From Vandiemenella viatica (taxonomy: Eukaryota; Arthropoda; Insecta; Orthoptera; Morabidae), in contig JARYHS010009186.1 of the NCBI GenBank assembly GCA_031002005.1, forward strand, positions 253,237,199-253,301,198: DNA of 64,000 nucleotides. Direction: 5' to 3'. The position numbers were made by a program, and so were the translations under genes. Below are positions 10,754-20,440 of this stretch, in pieces; position 1 is the first letter of the stretch, and each line of letters begins with the position of its first letter. The notes under the pieces were generated by a model. That model worked only from the letters and a program-made list of their open reading frames with translations, was not told where the DNA came from and did no database searches.

Positions 10754-11001
10754 TACCGAGCGTGGAGGGTGAGTGGTTAACGCTAGGCCTCGCATTCGCG
10801 AGGATGCGGGTTCGAATCCCCGTTCGGGCATCCAAATTTGGGTTTTTCATGGTTTCCCAAAATCACTCTATGTGAATGCCGGGATGCTTCCTTAAAAAAA
10901 AGGCCATGGCCGAATTCTTTCCCGTTCCTTGTCCCCCGTCCCATCCCACCTCTAATGACCTTAGCCGTCGACGAGGCGTAAAACAGAAAGTAAAAAAAAA
11001 A
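10754..11001 (+). repeat. tRNA-derived SINE, tail form A, full length
   Basis: Head with A box (GTGAGTGGTTAACGC) and B box (GGGTTCGAATCCC), then the body CATGGTTTCCCAAAATCACT, GCCGGGATGC, AAGGCCATGGCCGAATTC, then tail form A (CCTCTAATGACC, near-palindromic GTCGACGAGGCGTAAA) and an A-rich end. The tRNA-like boxes would allow RNA polymerase III transcription. Confidence 0.93.
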
Positions 11002-11225
11002 TAGTAAATCGCAAAAGTAGATCGGCGAGGAATTTAAGTCTCAAATTATATAAGATAATTAAAAAATAAAGTAAAACAGGGGTAGTTAGATGACTCCATC
11101 CATCGCAATTAAATTAATAATAATAATAATTAGATAATTTTTGCTTGATGCCTGGAAGAACGGACGATGATATATAACCCGCTTCCAGGTTTATAATATT
11201 GTAGGTAGATAGATTATCGATACAG

Positions 11226-11417
11226 AATCTCGCATTCGGAAGGACGGCGGTTCGAATCCCCGTCCGGACATCCAGATTTATTTTTTCCATGGTTTCCCAA
11301 ATCGCTCCAGGGAAATGCCGGGATGCTTCCTTCAAAAGGCCATAGCCGAATTCCTTCCCATTCCTTGCCCCCATCCTTTCCCGCCTCTAAAGATCTCGCT
11401 GTTGAGAGACGTTACGC

Positions 11418-11468
<51 letters not shown>
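11226..11468 (+). repeat. SINE, tail form B, 5' truncated, long A tail
   Basis: Begins inside the head (CTCGCATTCGGAAGG, B box GGTTCGAATCCCC), keeps the body, and ends with tail form B: CTCTAAAGATCTCGCTG, TTGAGAGACGTTACGCAG. A pure A run of about 49 follows (11420-11468). So long an intact A tail suggests a recent insertion. Confidence 0.92.
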
Positions 11469-11472
<4 letters not shown>

Positions 11473-11649
11473 CAGAATCTATCTTTGTTCAACCTCTGCG
11501 CCTACAGAACGAGATGTAAAACAAGAGTGGAAGAAGTTTGTGCGATCGGTGCCTCGTGATTTGATATTCGCAAAACTTCCGTGAACTCCATCCTCTGCTT
11601 ACTAATGCTGTTCCAGTTTTAGCTGCTGATCAAATATCCAGCATCAAGG

Positions 11650-12210
11650 GTGTTTATTGCTCCGGTGGTAATGTCGCGCTGGACGAATCTGACGGGCGGA
11701 CGAGATCAAACAGACAGATCGGCTTTTAAACCGCAACTTTATCATACGCGACGTAATGAAAGAACCCCCTCCGGGAAAAGCTTTCCGACCGGCACCGCAA
11801 GAAGATGGAATAAGTTGGAGATTTTATTTTATCGGCAGTGTCCCGCCGCACTAATGAATGTTTTATGACGAGCTAAAAGCCGCCGCCGCTGCTTAAAAAT
11901 TCAAATCCCACTTCCCTTGCGGTATGGAGCGCTGTCGTTTGAGCCGCGCCCTTAATAATGCAGCGCTCCGCAGAAATTCGGAGTGCGGCATTGTGGGGCG
12001 CGCACATGTGTTTTCGAATTAGCCCGGCGCTGCGGGCTAATGCTGATGAATGACCGGGCCGGAGCTTATCACCGGCGATAACCGGATAACTCGACTGCGG
12101 TCACGCGACGGCCAGCTGCGCGGTGAGCCAACGGCAGATGGCCCTCACTCGCTGTGTGCATTGCGCCTCGCTCCACCTCCAGTACATACGTTATAATGTG
12201 ACGCTCTCGT
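11650..12210. promoter_or_regulatory. GC-rich island with homeodomain-type sites (candidate enhancer)
   Basis: Non-repetitive, GC-rich compared with its flanks and without a convincing frame. It contains TTTTATGAC and TTTATTTTATCGGC (Hox/Cdx- and GATA-like), CGAATTAGC and GGGCTAATG, CAGCTG E-box, and an inverted CTCCGCAGAAATTCGGAG. Sequence alone shows a motif-rich unique island; regulatory function is inference. Confidence 0.35.
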
Positions 12211-12389
12211 CACATTCTAATGTGCATTTTTTATTATATAAATCATAATGTTAGAGTAATTTTCATAAATCTTGGGCGAACACCTAGCAATTTCCAAAAG
12301 TACGCAAGATTCCAAGTGAGGACTGTAATGCAAAGGTGAACATTCAGTGTATCTTGTTGCAACGAATATTATAGAATTATTGAGCTGTG

Positions 12390-13010
12390 TAAGCTTGAAC
12401 CCAATCGTGGCCTTCCCGAGCCACGGCGACAGGTAGTCGGAGATAAAGGGTTTTGCCGGACAACACTGGTTTTCACCTTGGGGTGGGCAGTCAACAACTG
12501 GCCATTGCCCCGGTGCGAAAAACCCGCCACCCGAATACGCTCTCACCCCGCGAACTTAGCCGAATATTTCCGACCTCTGTGATATATACGTGGAGCGAAT
12601 AAGATATCGGGGATATCACGTGACATTAGGTGCCAACCTGAAGATCCAATCCAAATGAGCACATAACTTAAAACCCTGGGAATTTCTGTTAAATGTGATC
12701 TTCGAGACTGCAAAGGGGCGAGAGGTTTCCTCGCAGATCGAAGAGCAACGAGCTTCATTCTATTCTAGTCTGTGGCGGACTCCGAAAGTTGTCTTTTCTC
12801 GCTAACTGTTGCAGTCCGACTCCTGGTGTCGGAAATTTGACGCTGCCGGCTTGCTGGAACAGTTTTCGCACGCCGACACAGCCAGTAATGCGATGATGCG
12901 CTTTACCAGATCGGACGTGCCTATAGCCGCCTTCTAAGATAGAGGTCCCGTACCGTGGGCTGTCTTCGGTCACCGCAGACATCAGACGCAGAACTACAAT
13001 GGTAAATTAT
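12390..13010. other. GC-richer unassigned region
   Basis: Several overlapping minus-strand frames of 70-110 codons occur here but show no domain. I recognise neither a gene nor a repeat. It could be an unclassified repeat or a regulatory island. Confidence 0.3.
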
Positions 13011-13680
13011 TATGGCGAAGCCATCTGATTGTGCATTCCGTGAAACAGAACCCTTAAGCGTCCTTGAGAGGGTAGATCCATGTTCTAACTTTGTAACTGG
13101 AAAACCCCTGAGCTAGCGGCGTAATTTGCCAGAACTAGTTATTTTCGAATGGCATATTGTTCATTCGTGGCGCCCATGATTTTTTGAAGTCACAGTATTA
13201 TGATGAGGTCGTCATAACTTGTATTGTACATTGTTTCCAAATATCATTATTTCTTGAATATTAATTCTGAGATGGATTTAAAAGTAAATACACAATTTTT
13301 TGCCTGCTCATGACGGCTAATTGTACCTCTGAGCGTTGCTTTTATGATTTTGCCAATTTGTGTTAATGTTAACGGTAAATTTGATCAGACTTGTAATCGC
13401 CTATCATAACAAAATAAGTGTCATATTGTGACAGTTTTCCTGTATTCCAAATAACGTTGAGATTCTTGCAAGGATCCGTATTTTCACTCCATCATAAAAT
13501 CAAAATTACAATCTCCATCTATTACTGATTAATCATAAATGTATGAAAGATAACTATAACGTATTTATCCACCGAGGCCCCTACTACAACGTACAGTAAC
13601 CCATTTTTCCATTCTTTATGTTTAATTCCCTAGGATCAGCTCAAGACGTTGTCTGCAGTAGGATCACACGAATCCTTTTC
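13011..13680. other. No recognised feature
   Basis: AT-rich DNA without a supportable feature. Confidence 0.4.
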
Positions 13681-13689
13681 AGCGAAGAA

Positions 13690-13914
13690 AATATATATAT
13701 ATTTTTTTTGCTTGGGCTTTACGCCTCGTCGACATCGAGGTAATTAGAGGCGGGATGGGATTAGGGCAAGGATCTGGAAGGAATTCGGCCATGGCCTTTT
13801 TGATGGATGCATCCCGGCATTTACCTGGAGTGATTTTGGTAAACCATGGAAAACCCAAATCTGGATGCCCGGACGGGGATTCGAACCCGCGTCCTCCCGA
13901 ATGCAAGGCCAGAA
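13690..13914 (-). repeat. SINE, tail form A
   Basis: Minus-strand copy: head B box GGGTTCGAATCCCCG, CCGGGCATCCAGATTTGGG, GGCCATGGCCGAATTCC and tail CGATGTCGACGAGGCGTAA, with a T run (A tail) at 13690-13708. The A box is missing because the next SINE abuts it. First of a four-SINE cluster. Confidence 0.9.
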
Positions 13915-14105
13915 CGAAGGAGATAGGATTGTGGACAAGGAATGAGAAGTAATTCGGCCATGGCCTCATAAAGGAACCATCATGGCATTTGCCTTGAATC
14001 ATTTCGGGAAACAGTGGAATACTGAAATTATGATGGCCGTACGAGATTTCATCCTACGTCCTCCCGAATGTCAGGTGAAACGATATCAATGACCACCCTG
14101 GCTCA
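13915..14105 (-). repeat. SINE, diverged, second of cluster
   Basis: Minus-strand body and head: AGGCCATGGCCGAATTACTT, CATGATGGTTCC, then a degraded B box region and CATTCGGGAGGACG. The tail is truncated at the junction with the first SINE. Confidence 0.8.
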
Positions 14106-14108
14106 ATC

Positions 14109-14308
14109 CTTTTTTTTTTTTTTACGTTTCATTCCTGCCAGTTGAGGAACAGGAGGCGGAAAGCCAGAGGGTCTCGACGATCCTTCTCGTCCAACCTAAC
14201 CCAAGGGGGTAATGAGGTGGAAGAATTTTGGCCATGGCGTTTTAAAGGGAAAATTCCAACCTTCGCCTGTAGGCATTTCGGGAAGCCATTGAAAACAGAA
14301 ATTTGGGT
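14109..14308 (-). repeat. SINE, diverged, third of cluster
   Basis: T run at 14109-14123 (A tail), then minus-strand GCCATGGCCAAAATTCTTCC, GCGAAGGTTGG and CCCAAATTTCTGTTTTC. Ends abruptly where the fourth SINE begins. Confidence 0.75.
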
Positions 14309-14425
14309 CCGAGCGAGGTGGGTGAGTGGTGACGATCTGCCCTCGCATTCGGGAGGACGCGTGTTCGAATCCCCATCCGGCCATACAGATTTGGGTTTAC
14401 CATGGTTTCCCCAAATCACTCCAGA
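14308..14425 (+). repeat. SINE head and body, fourth of cluster, opposite orientation
   Basis: Plus-strand head CGAGCGAGGTGGGTGAGTGG, CTCGCATTCGGGAGGACG, B box GTTCGAATCCCC, then TTTACCATGGTTTCCCCAAA. It stops at CACTCCAGAG, so the 3' half is missing. Confidence 0.88.
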
Positions 14426-14431
14426 GTAAGT

Positions 14432-14640
14432 GAATTCTGATACCTGGGAAGCAAAATTACAACCGATGGCCGAATCAAGAAATATGCTAAAAGCAGAATA
14501 GCACTAGCAAAAAGAACTTTCATGAAAAACAGAAATCTGATCTAGGAATTAGAAAGAACTTTTTAAAATTCTACGTGCAGAGCATAGTACTTTTTGGTAG
14601 CGAAACATGGACTTTACGAATACCAGAAATTAATTTTATT
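14432..14640 (+). pseudogene. LINE reverse transcriptase fragment (C-terminal side)
   Basis: Broken plus-strand frames give YLGSKITTDGRIKK, KSRIALAKRTFM and VLFGSETWTL, the order found downstream of the catalytic region in non-LTR retrotransposon reverse transcriptases (YLGS motif, then LYGSETW-type motif). At least one stop and one frameshift interrupt it. Only about 70 residues remain. It begins where the SINE at 14308 stops, so the boundary is probably a rearrangement or deletion. It resembles the split LINE at 27960-29470. It is inactive, and its clade cannot be fixed from so little sequence. Confidence 0.75.
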
Positions 14641-14779
14641 TGTTTCAACTTGTAATGTCATGTCAACTTGTAATGTCATGTCCTGAACCCGAGAAATAAT
14701 TTATTTATTATTATTATTTCTCATGTACAGGGCTTAACATTAAATTAGTTGAAAAAAAATTAATTAATTAACATCAAAC

Positions 14780-15100
14780 TTATGAACTATAGAACACAAT
14801 TAAATAGAATGTGACCAGAATTCCGCAATCCTGATGGCCTTCTCATCTGCCCTAAAAAGGTCGTCGATAGTGCAGGCTTCAGGTAGATTCCTGCATACCA
14901 GAAGATGTTGTGGGTCCTGCAGCTCACCACATTCACATAGATCGTTGTCAGTAGTGTTACCCTTTTTTTAATATTATATCTACACCGGGACACTTCAGTT
15001 CTTAATCTATTTAGTGCCTTCCGTATGGCATATGGCTGATTACACCCCGCAGCCGGTGCCTCTTTAATGTTCCTCCACTGTCTTTCAGGCAACGAATTTC
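14780..15100 (-). pseudogene. LINE C-terminal zinc-knuckle fragment
   Basis: On the minus strand one frame reads AIRKALNRLRTEVSRCRYNI and, after a shift near 14960, another continues CECGELQDPQHLLVCRNLPE and then AIRIAEFWSH to a stop. The pattern of RLRTGVGRC followed by C-x-C-G...H-L-x-x-C is the cysteine-rich C-terminus found after the reverse transcriptase in several insect LINE lineages. It is related in plan to 30456-31150 and 17541-17848. The frameshift shows it is dead. About 100 residues are recognisable. Confidence 0.75.
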
Positions 15101-15149
15101 ACCATAGTTCTATACGGCGCTCCAAGTGAAGATTTTATGGCATTAGAAA

Positions 15150-15175
15150 CAATAATAATAATAATAATAATAATT
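15150..15175. repeat. (AAT)n microsatellite
   Basis: Eight or so AAT units followed by TTGGCGCC. Confidence 0.9.
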
Positions 15176-15179
15176 GGCG

Positions 15180-15495
15180 CCGTGTGGTTAGGTGAAACAG
15201 CACTATCGGCAGTGGTGCACAACCGTGCGTAGTTTTGAGGCTGACCCGCCAGGCGAGCACAGCTCAATAATTAACGCTAATGGACGGCAGGTTGGGGGTC
15301 GTACGCAACACGCCCCTCAGCTAGGGGTCGTCTCTAGGTCACAAAATACGCGCCATCCTAAACATTATACTCTCTGTAACCCGACATACGAAACAAACGG
15401 GACGGCTTGTGATGTAAGATTGCAGAATTTCACTGCGCAAAATACCCCCGAGCTCTCAGTCACGTCGAAGTGTCACTCTCTTGTAGTAGTACTTA
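15180..15495. other. GC-rich unassigned island
   Basis: Unique-looking GC-rich DNA with AATAATTAACGCTAATGG at about 15267-15284 and no domain in its frames. Possible regulatory island. Confidence 0.3.
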
Positions 15496-15943
15496 GGGGG
15501 GCGTCCGTTAAAGATGTGAGGTGATTTTCCGGAATTCTGGACCCCCCCCCACTCTGGTGAGACTTCGTGGGATTTGGACGCCCCCCCCCCCCTCCCGTCC
15601 CTGTAAAATGACGCGAGATTTTGACGGAGACCATCCCACCCCCCGCCCTAGCAATGGACCTTACAATTTTGGAGACCTTTTTTTATTTCTCATGGTCCGA
15701 AGAGTCGATATACCCCCCCCCCCCACCCCTATGGTCGTTTTTCTTTTTACCTAAACACCCCCCCAAAAACCGACTTGCGCATCATTTATAGACTTTTTTT
15801 TTAACTATACAATTCTACAAGAATTTCAAAACTTCACGTGAGATTCCCGTTGATCCCCCCCCCCCTCATCCTTGGTGAGGTTTCGTGAAATTTCTCATGA
15901 CCCCCTCCCCCCCTATTTCACGTCACGTCATTGTTGGACGCAC
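15496..15943. mobile_element. G/C-tract MITE family G, copy 1
   Basis: Inverted termini: GGGGGGCGTCCGTTAAAGAT on the left and inverted GCGTCCAACAATGACGTGA on the right. Next to the ends lie long G or C runs with TCTCACCAAG-type blocks; the middle carries GACTTTTTTTTTAACTATAC. The same architecture recurs at 18415, 22110, 25311 and 53733. No coding capacity. Confidence 0.8.
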
Positions 15944-15954
15944 CGCATGCATCC

Positions 15955-16230
15955 TAAGTCCTGCTCCGTTCGCTAAGTAGGTTGCGGCACCGTGATGGTG
16001 TCCGCCACCCCACACGGAGATAGCTGGCTCGAATGTTCCACCATCGGGACTTGGCCGGCAGGGTAGAGGAGGTGGCAGTGCACAGCTCCTGATCACCAGA
16101 GTGAGCACCCAAACCTCTCCACAGTGTGTGTGGCTTAGGGCGTGCACAGCTGCTGATGGCGGTTCGTCCTTCGGATTGGGACATTAATGCGGGCGGATCA
16201 GTTGGTGTCTTTCGGAAGAGTAGGCCTCCT
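15955..16230 (+). repeat. SINE-like repeat, family 4
   Basis: Contains GGCACCGTGATGGTGTCCGC, a B-box-like GCTGGCTCGAATGTTCC, and GGCGGTTCGTCCTTCGGATT followed by GGGACATTAATGCGGGCGGA. The last block resembles the 3' part of a widespread insect SINE. A short echo (GGCACCGTGATGGTTAGCTG) occurs near 9796. No coding capacity. Confidence 0.5.
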
Positions 16231-16559
16231 CACTTCATATAATACAAACAAAGCTCTATACTGTAACGTCCCTTGGTGACAGGAAATTTATGCGTGTGAA
16301 TTCCACGTTTCCTTGGCATCGGCGAGAGCCGGATGACTCATACCTGCGCTGAAAGACCGAACGATTTATGGCAGGCCGTAAAGTTAAGAGCTTTACGCAT
16401 TCAATGAAATTCAAAGTACAGTATAGGGCCTGTGCCGAAAGGAAGATTTCCTGGTAGTGTAGAAAGTTGAAACTAGAGAAACGATACTTCGGAGAAAAAG
16501 TGAGGTTGCGGAACAGCTCTGTTGGGAACCAGCGAATCAAACAGTGTGTTACGAACTTT

Positions 16560-17530
16560 TAGAAACCATAAGTTTTATGTTGCATGAGGAGCGCCAATGG
16601 AGATCTTGGACGACCCGCCAAACGCTGCGACTCGCTGAAATTTCCCGCGTCTGCTAAAACTCCGGAGTCTGCAAGTTTTGAACGGGGCGAACAAGCGGGA
16701 GAGAAGACATTCTGTTTCTGGCCAGTGAACTATCCGCACCGGCGCACCACGGGTGATTGCCGGAGAGGTCACTACCTGCGTGGAGCTACCTCGCCAAGTG
16801 AACGTCACCAATCACCTTGCGCCCAGCTGATCAACAGGGTCCATCTGATTTCTCCGCAACTCATCTACTACGGTAAAGAACGCCGGCGGTGTATAGACAT
16901 TCTTGCGTCATTCAACGCTAGGCAACGCTCTGAGATGTGAATCATGCTCTAAATTGTTCAAAAGAAACTTTTAATATTCAGTTCTGTTCAATAAATCAAT
17001 CAATTTTATATTCAAAGAAAAAATAGGTGTTGAAAACCCTGCTTTCAATAACTTTCTTTCCAATGTATCAGTATATCATTTGAATAAATGAAGATTTGTG
17101 TTTTTTTTAATGGTATTTTAAAAGTACAATTGCTTTGATTAAAAGTATTTCAGAATTGGAATGTCGCTTCTCTCGTATAGAGAACACTTCCATTCTTGGC
17201 GCCTACCCGGGATTAATTTTGCAAATTAATTTATTAAATAATGCATCTCATTATTTTATTCTAATTTTAATAACGTCATAAAACTAGACGCTACAATACT
17301 GAACACACACGCCTGTACTCGTGTCATCCACACCTACAGTAACACATACGAACACACACTGGGGAAGTCAACGGTAAACCACTCCAGTAGCCCTAAATCT
17401 TCCCAACATTGTTAAAGAATCTCTTTATTTACTTAGTTTTCAGTCATTCTCACATATTCTAAACTTTTTAGCCCAGATACATCAAACTGTTGATATGTAA
17501 TACATTTAATTAACTACAACTAAATCGGCT
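16560..17530. other. Unassigned region, GC-rich at 16590-16800
   Basis: The GC-rich part has opposed frames of 118 (plus) and 78 codons (minus) without domains. At 17193-17210 the sequence TCTTGGCGCCTACCCGGG resembles an LTR-retrotransposon primer-binding site, but no matching LTR pair was found. Confidence 0.3.
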
Positions 17531-17540
17531 GAGAAGTGGA

Positions 17541-17848
17541 GTGGGTAGACCAAAGATATCTTGGCAAGATGGCATTATCTTGAAGATCCTAATACTGCGT
17601 GTGAGCGAGGGGCAGAACAGACCATTAAATATTTATACAACTGCCCGCAGTGCCCATCTACCTGACCTCTGCAAGACCTCCTCCGCGCCAGTGATAATGC
17701 CACACAAGTGGCTGACTTTTGGTCATCCATCATATGAACTCTTTGGTGTTGATTGATATCATTTTATTTCTGTTATTGTTATTACTGTTTCTAACAATTT
17801 GTAAAGTCAGCGTTTTTGGCACCAAATAAAGAAATAAAATAAATTAAC
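17541..17848 (+). pseudogene. LINE C-terminus and 3' end
   Basis: The frame gives a start like GRPKISWQDG, then, in a shifted frame, AEQTIKYLYNCPQCPST and PHKWLTFGHPSYELFGVD to a stop at 17756. The QT-x-x-(H/Y)-(L/I)...C-P pattern is the last part of the cysteine-rich C-terminus of LINEs like the one at 30456-31150. An AT-rich 3' UTR follows, ending in AAATAAAGAAATAAAATAAA, as expected for a LINE tail. The cysteine pattern is degenerate (CERG for CECG) and frames are broken, so it is inactive. Confidence 0.7.
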
Positions 17849-18414
17849 TACAACTTTTTTCTTTTTTTTTTTGGCACTTGGTTCCAGGACCATACAGCAG
17901 CTTTTACATTGTATTGCAAACATTTGAGGGTAATGCATATATTTTAAAGTAATACAAGTATTTTGTTATACAGACGTTTCATAGGATTACAGACACAAGT
18001 ATTGTGCTATAAGGACATTTCAAAGTAATACAAACATTTCAAGGTAAAACAAATATTTTACTATACAAGTATTTTGTTATATGGATAACAATACAATGTT
18101 AATCACACTTATAACTACACCTTAGTAGTGACTGTAATACCAGAAGGTCTCATGTAGTTAATCTAGTTGATTTCTGGAAACTGGAACTTGCCTTCCGTCA
18201 CAGGATGATCTTTTCTAATGCTCACACCCCATGCACCGAACAAAAAGCTATTGGTTTCTGATAACTCTGAACCACCTACCATCTAATATCTATCTGTAAC
18301 CTCGTCATGAATATACACATAACGCTGAACATAATAATAATCCCGTGAGGTCGTAATGACGTGGTGACAGGGTTTCTATTGTCTGCGCATTCCCCACTTG
18401 TCGTAACCACCATA

Positions 18415-18790
18415 GGGGGCATCCATAAACTACGTGAGGTGTTTTCCGTGATTTCCTGAGCCCCCTCCACTACCTCTGGTGAGACTTCGTGAGATCTGGT
18501 CCGACTCCCCCCCCCCCCCCCCTCTGGTAATATCTTATTTGACAGACCCCCCCCCCCACCGCTAGAAATCGCCCACTCAACTTTTTCAGACCTTTTTTTT
18601 AAGGTCTCACCCTTCCAAAGCCGATTACACCCCCATTTTTCTACGAAATATCCCTTTAAAATCGACTTTCACGTCATTTGTAGACTTTTTTTTTAGCTCT
18701 ACACTCCAACAAGAATTTCGAAACTTCACGTGAGAGTTCCGTTGAGCCCCCACCCCCTATTTCATCTCACGTAATTAATGGACTCGCCCT
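18415..18790. mobile_element. G/C-tract MITE family G, copy 2
   Basis: Left end GGGGGCATCCATAAACTACG, right end inverted GGCGAGTCCATTAATTACG. Contains runs of C (18507-18522, 18546-18557), TTGTAGACTTTTTTTTTAGC and CAACAAGAATTTCGAAACTT as in copy 1. Confidence 0.88.
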
Positions 18791-18791
18791 C

Positions 18792-19010
18792 AGCCTAATC
18801 CGGCACTCCTATCTGGTATGGGGGATCTACAGTTTAAAGTGGAATCCGAAGCGTTCTGGCCTACTTCACATTACACAGCAAGCTGTGCCGGAGGAGATGG
18901 TCGGGTTAAGAGCCTGCGAAAACCCCAGCCGTGACAGGGATTCGAACCGAGGACCTTTCCATCCCCAGGCAGACACCTTAACCACTGAGCCTACAAGCCG
19001 CTTTCTATCG
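18792..19010 (-). repeat. SINE family 3, full copy with tRNA-like head
   Basis: Minus-strand head: GGCTCAGTGGTTAAGGTGTC (A box) and CTCGGTTCGAATCCCTG (B box), then GTTTTCGCAGG, CACAGCTTGCTGTGTAATGT, and the body CGCTTCGGATTCCACTTTAA. It is a SINE rather than a tRNA gene, because the 3' half departs from any cloverleaf and the same body recurs at 8893, 25140 and 60980. Confidence 0.75.
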
Positions 19011-19039
19011 CTGAACTGTCTCAGCCGGTGTTGAATATT

Positions 19040-19410
19040 CCCACGATTAGGACAGCGGGGAAGTGGAGAGCGTATCCCTCCCAATCCTTGCCCGTCGCCG
19101 AGTTCCCGAGGGAGGAGCCACAAAACCGTCCCGGAAGCTGCTCGCTCCAGGAAGCAGGCCGGCGCCATGTCACGTGACCGCAAACCCCCTTAATGGCGGC
19201 ATTATGCGTCGTACAATGCTTCGTTACGGACAGCCGGCAGACAAATTGTCCGACCCGGGCCTGTTTATTGCTGGCGTCCGTTTCTCGCCCTCACTCGAGA
19301 GAGAGATGGCTACTCCCACCCACCCAAAAGACGGCGCAGCAGCCCCGACAGAGTAGCAGCGATGGTGTCTGGCAATGGGATACTTGACCAACACTGGGCC
19401 AGCATCTATA
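19040..19410. promoter_or_regulatory. GC-rich unique island (candidate regulatory)
   Basis: Unique GC-rich DNA between a SINE and a mariner fold-back, with TTAATGGCGGCATTATGC, ACAATGC and TGTTTATTGC motifs. Frames on both strands lack domains. Function is inference. Confidence 0.3.
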
Positions 19411-19419
19411 ACCAAAAAG

Positions 19420-20079
19420 CGAGGGGCAGACAAATAGTTCCCGGAATTTCATTGTCACTCTTTATTAACAACCTAATCTCCTTCAAAGAAGGTTCCTTCT
19501 GAAGACAAACACTTGCTCCACCGCTCCTGCCATTGCTGGAAACAACGATGAAATTCCCGTTTTTGTGTTTTGGTATCTACCGAAGTACAGCCGTCGCTTT
19601 GGTTTTGATGTCTTCTACGGTGGCAAAACGGTTACCTCTGAGGCCCATTTTCATCTTGGGAAAGAGCCAGAAATCCGATGGCGCTAAATCCGGTGAGTAG
19701 GGAGGCTGAAGGAGGACTGGAATGTTCTTTTCTGCAAGCCATGTCTGCACAACAATCGATGTGTTGGAGGGAGCATTGTTGTGATGCAGTGGCCAGTCTC
19801 CTTGCCATTTACCTGAAAGCCATCGGATTTCTGGCTCTTTCTCAAGATGAAATAGTAACCGTTTTGCCACCGTAGAAGACACCAAACCAAAGCGACGGCT
19901 GTATTTCGGAAGATACTATAACAAGATTTTCATCGTTGTTTCCAGCAATGGCAGGAGCGGTGGAGCAAGTGTGTGTGTTCAGAAGGAGCCTTCTTTGAAG
20001 GAGATTAGGTAAATGTGTACTTATCTTTTGTTAATAAAGAGTTACAATGAAATTCCGGGAACGTTTTTACTGCCCCTCG
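19420..20079. mobile_element. Fold-back element made of two inverted mariner 3' ends
   Basis: Left arm 19420-19695 and right arm about 19800-20079 are inverted near-copies of each other: CGAGGGGCAG at both ends, TTCCCGGAATTTCATTG, TCCACCGCTCCTGCCATTGC and AGAGCCAGAAATCCGATGGC. Each arm is the transposase 3' end plus terminus of a mariner element. Only about 100 bp separate them, so a transcript would fold into a long hairpin. Confidence 0.88.
19577..19890 (-). pseudogene. Mariner transposase C-terminal fragment
   Basis: On the minus strand the frame reads WQGDWPLHHNNAPS, then TWLAEKNIPVLLQPPYSPDL and APSDFWLFPKMK. In mariner transposases the second and third catalytic Asp lie in HDNA and (Y)SPDLAPxD. 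Here the second Asp is replaced by Asn (HHNNAPS), while the APSD Asp is present. The N-terminal DNA-binding half and first Asp are absent; upstream the frame runs into the inverted arm. The fragment therefore encodes no working enzyme. It is the inside of the fold-back structure at 19420-20079. Confidence 0.85.
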
Positions 20080-20136
20080 TATATGCTGACATGAATATTG
20101 GCGCTAAAACGCTCTCAGATGCCATTTCGTCTCTTG

Positions 20137-20144
20137 TGACGTCA
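20137..20144. promoter_or_regulatory. TGACGTCA palindrome (CRE-type)
   Basis: Perfect CREB/ATF-type site in GTGACGTCACTTCTC. Similar sites recur in dispersed repeats at 21991, 26975, 29645, 36063 and 36460. Confidence 0.4.
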
Positions 20145-20163
20145 CTTCTCAGTTCGCGCCACT

Positions 20164-20429
20164 GTAAACAAAGTACCGGCCGTGGTGTGTGGGTGGTTAA
20201 CGCTCTGGCCTCGCATTCGGGAGGACGTGAGTTCGAATCCCCGTACCGGGCCTCCAGATTTGAGTTTTCCATGGTTTCAGCCAAATCACTCCAGACGAAT
20301 GCCGTGATGCTTCTTTCGAAAAGGCCATGGCCGAATTCCTTCCCGTTCTTTGTCCCCCATCCTTTCTCGCCTCTAATGACCTCGACTTCGACGAGGCGTA
20401 AAGCCATAAGTAAAAAAAGTAAACAAAGT
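20164..20429 (+). repeat. SINE, tail form A, with target-site duplication
   Basis: GTAAACAAAGT occurs at 20164-20174 and again at 20419-20429, directly flanking a full SINE (A box GTGGGTGGTTAACGC, B box AGTTCGAATCCCC, body, tail GACTTCGACGAGGCG, short A tail). A perfect 11-bp duplication shows insertion by target-primed reverse transcription. Confidence 0.96.
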
Positions 20430-20440
20430 GTTGGATTTAT

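Noticed and set aside
17193..17212. LTR primer-binding site (TTGGCGCCTACCCGGG)
   Set aside because: No paired LTRs, polypurine tract or gag/pol frame was found nearby.
18930..19002. tRNA gene on the minus strand
   Set aside because: Head of SINE family 3; the downstream body recurs elsewhere and no 3' acceptor stem is present.
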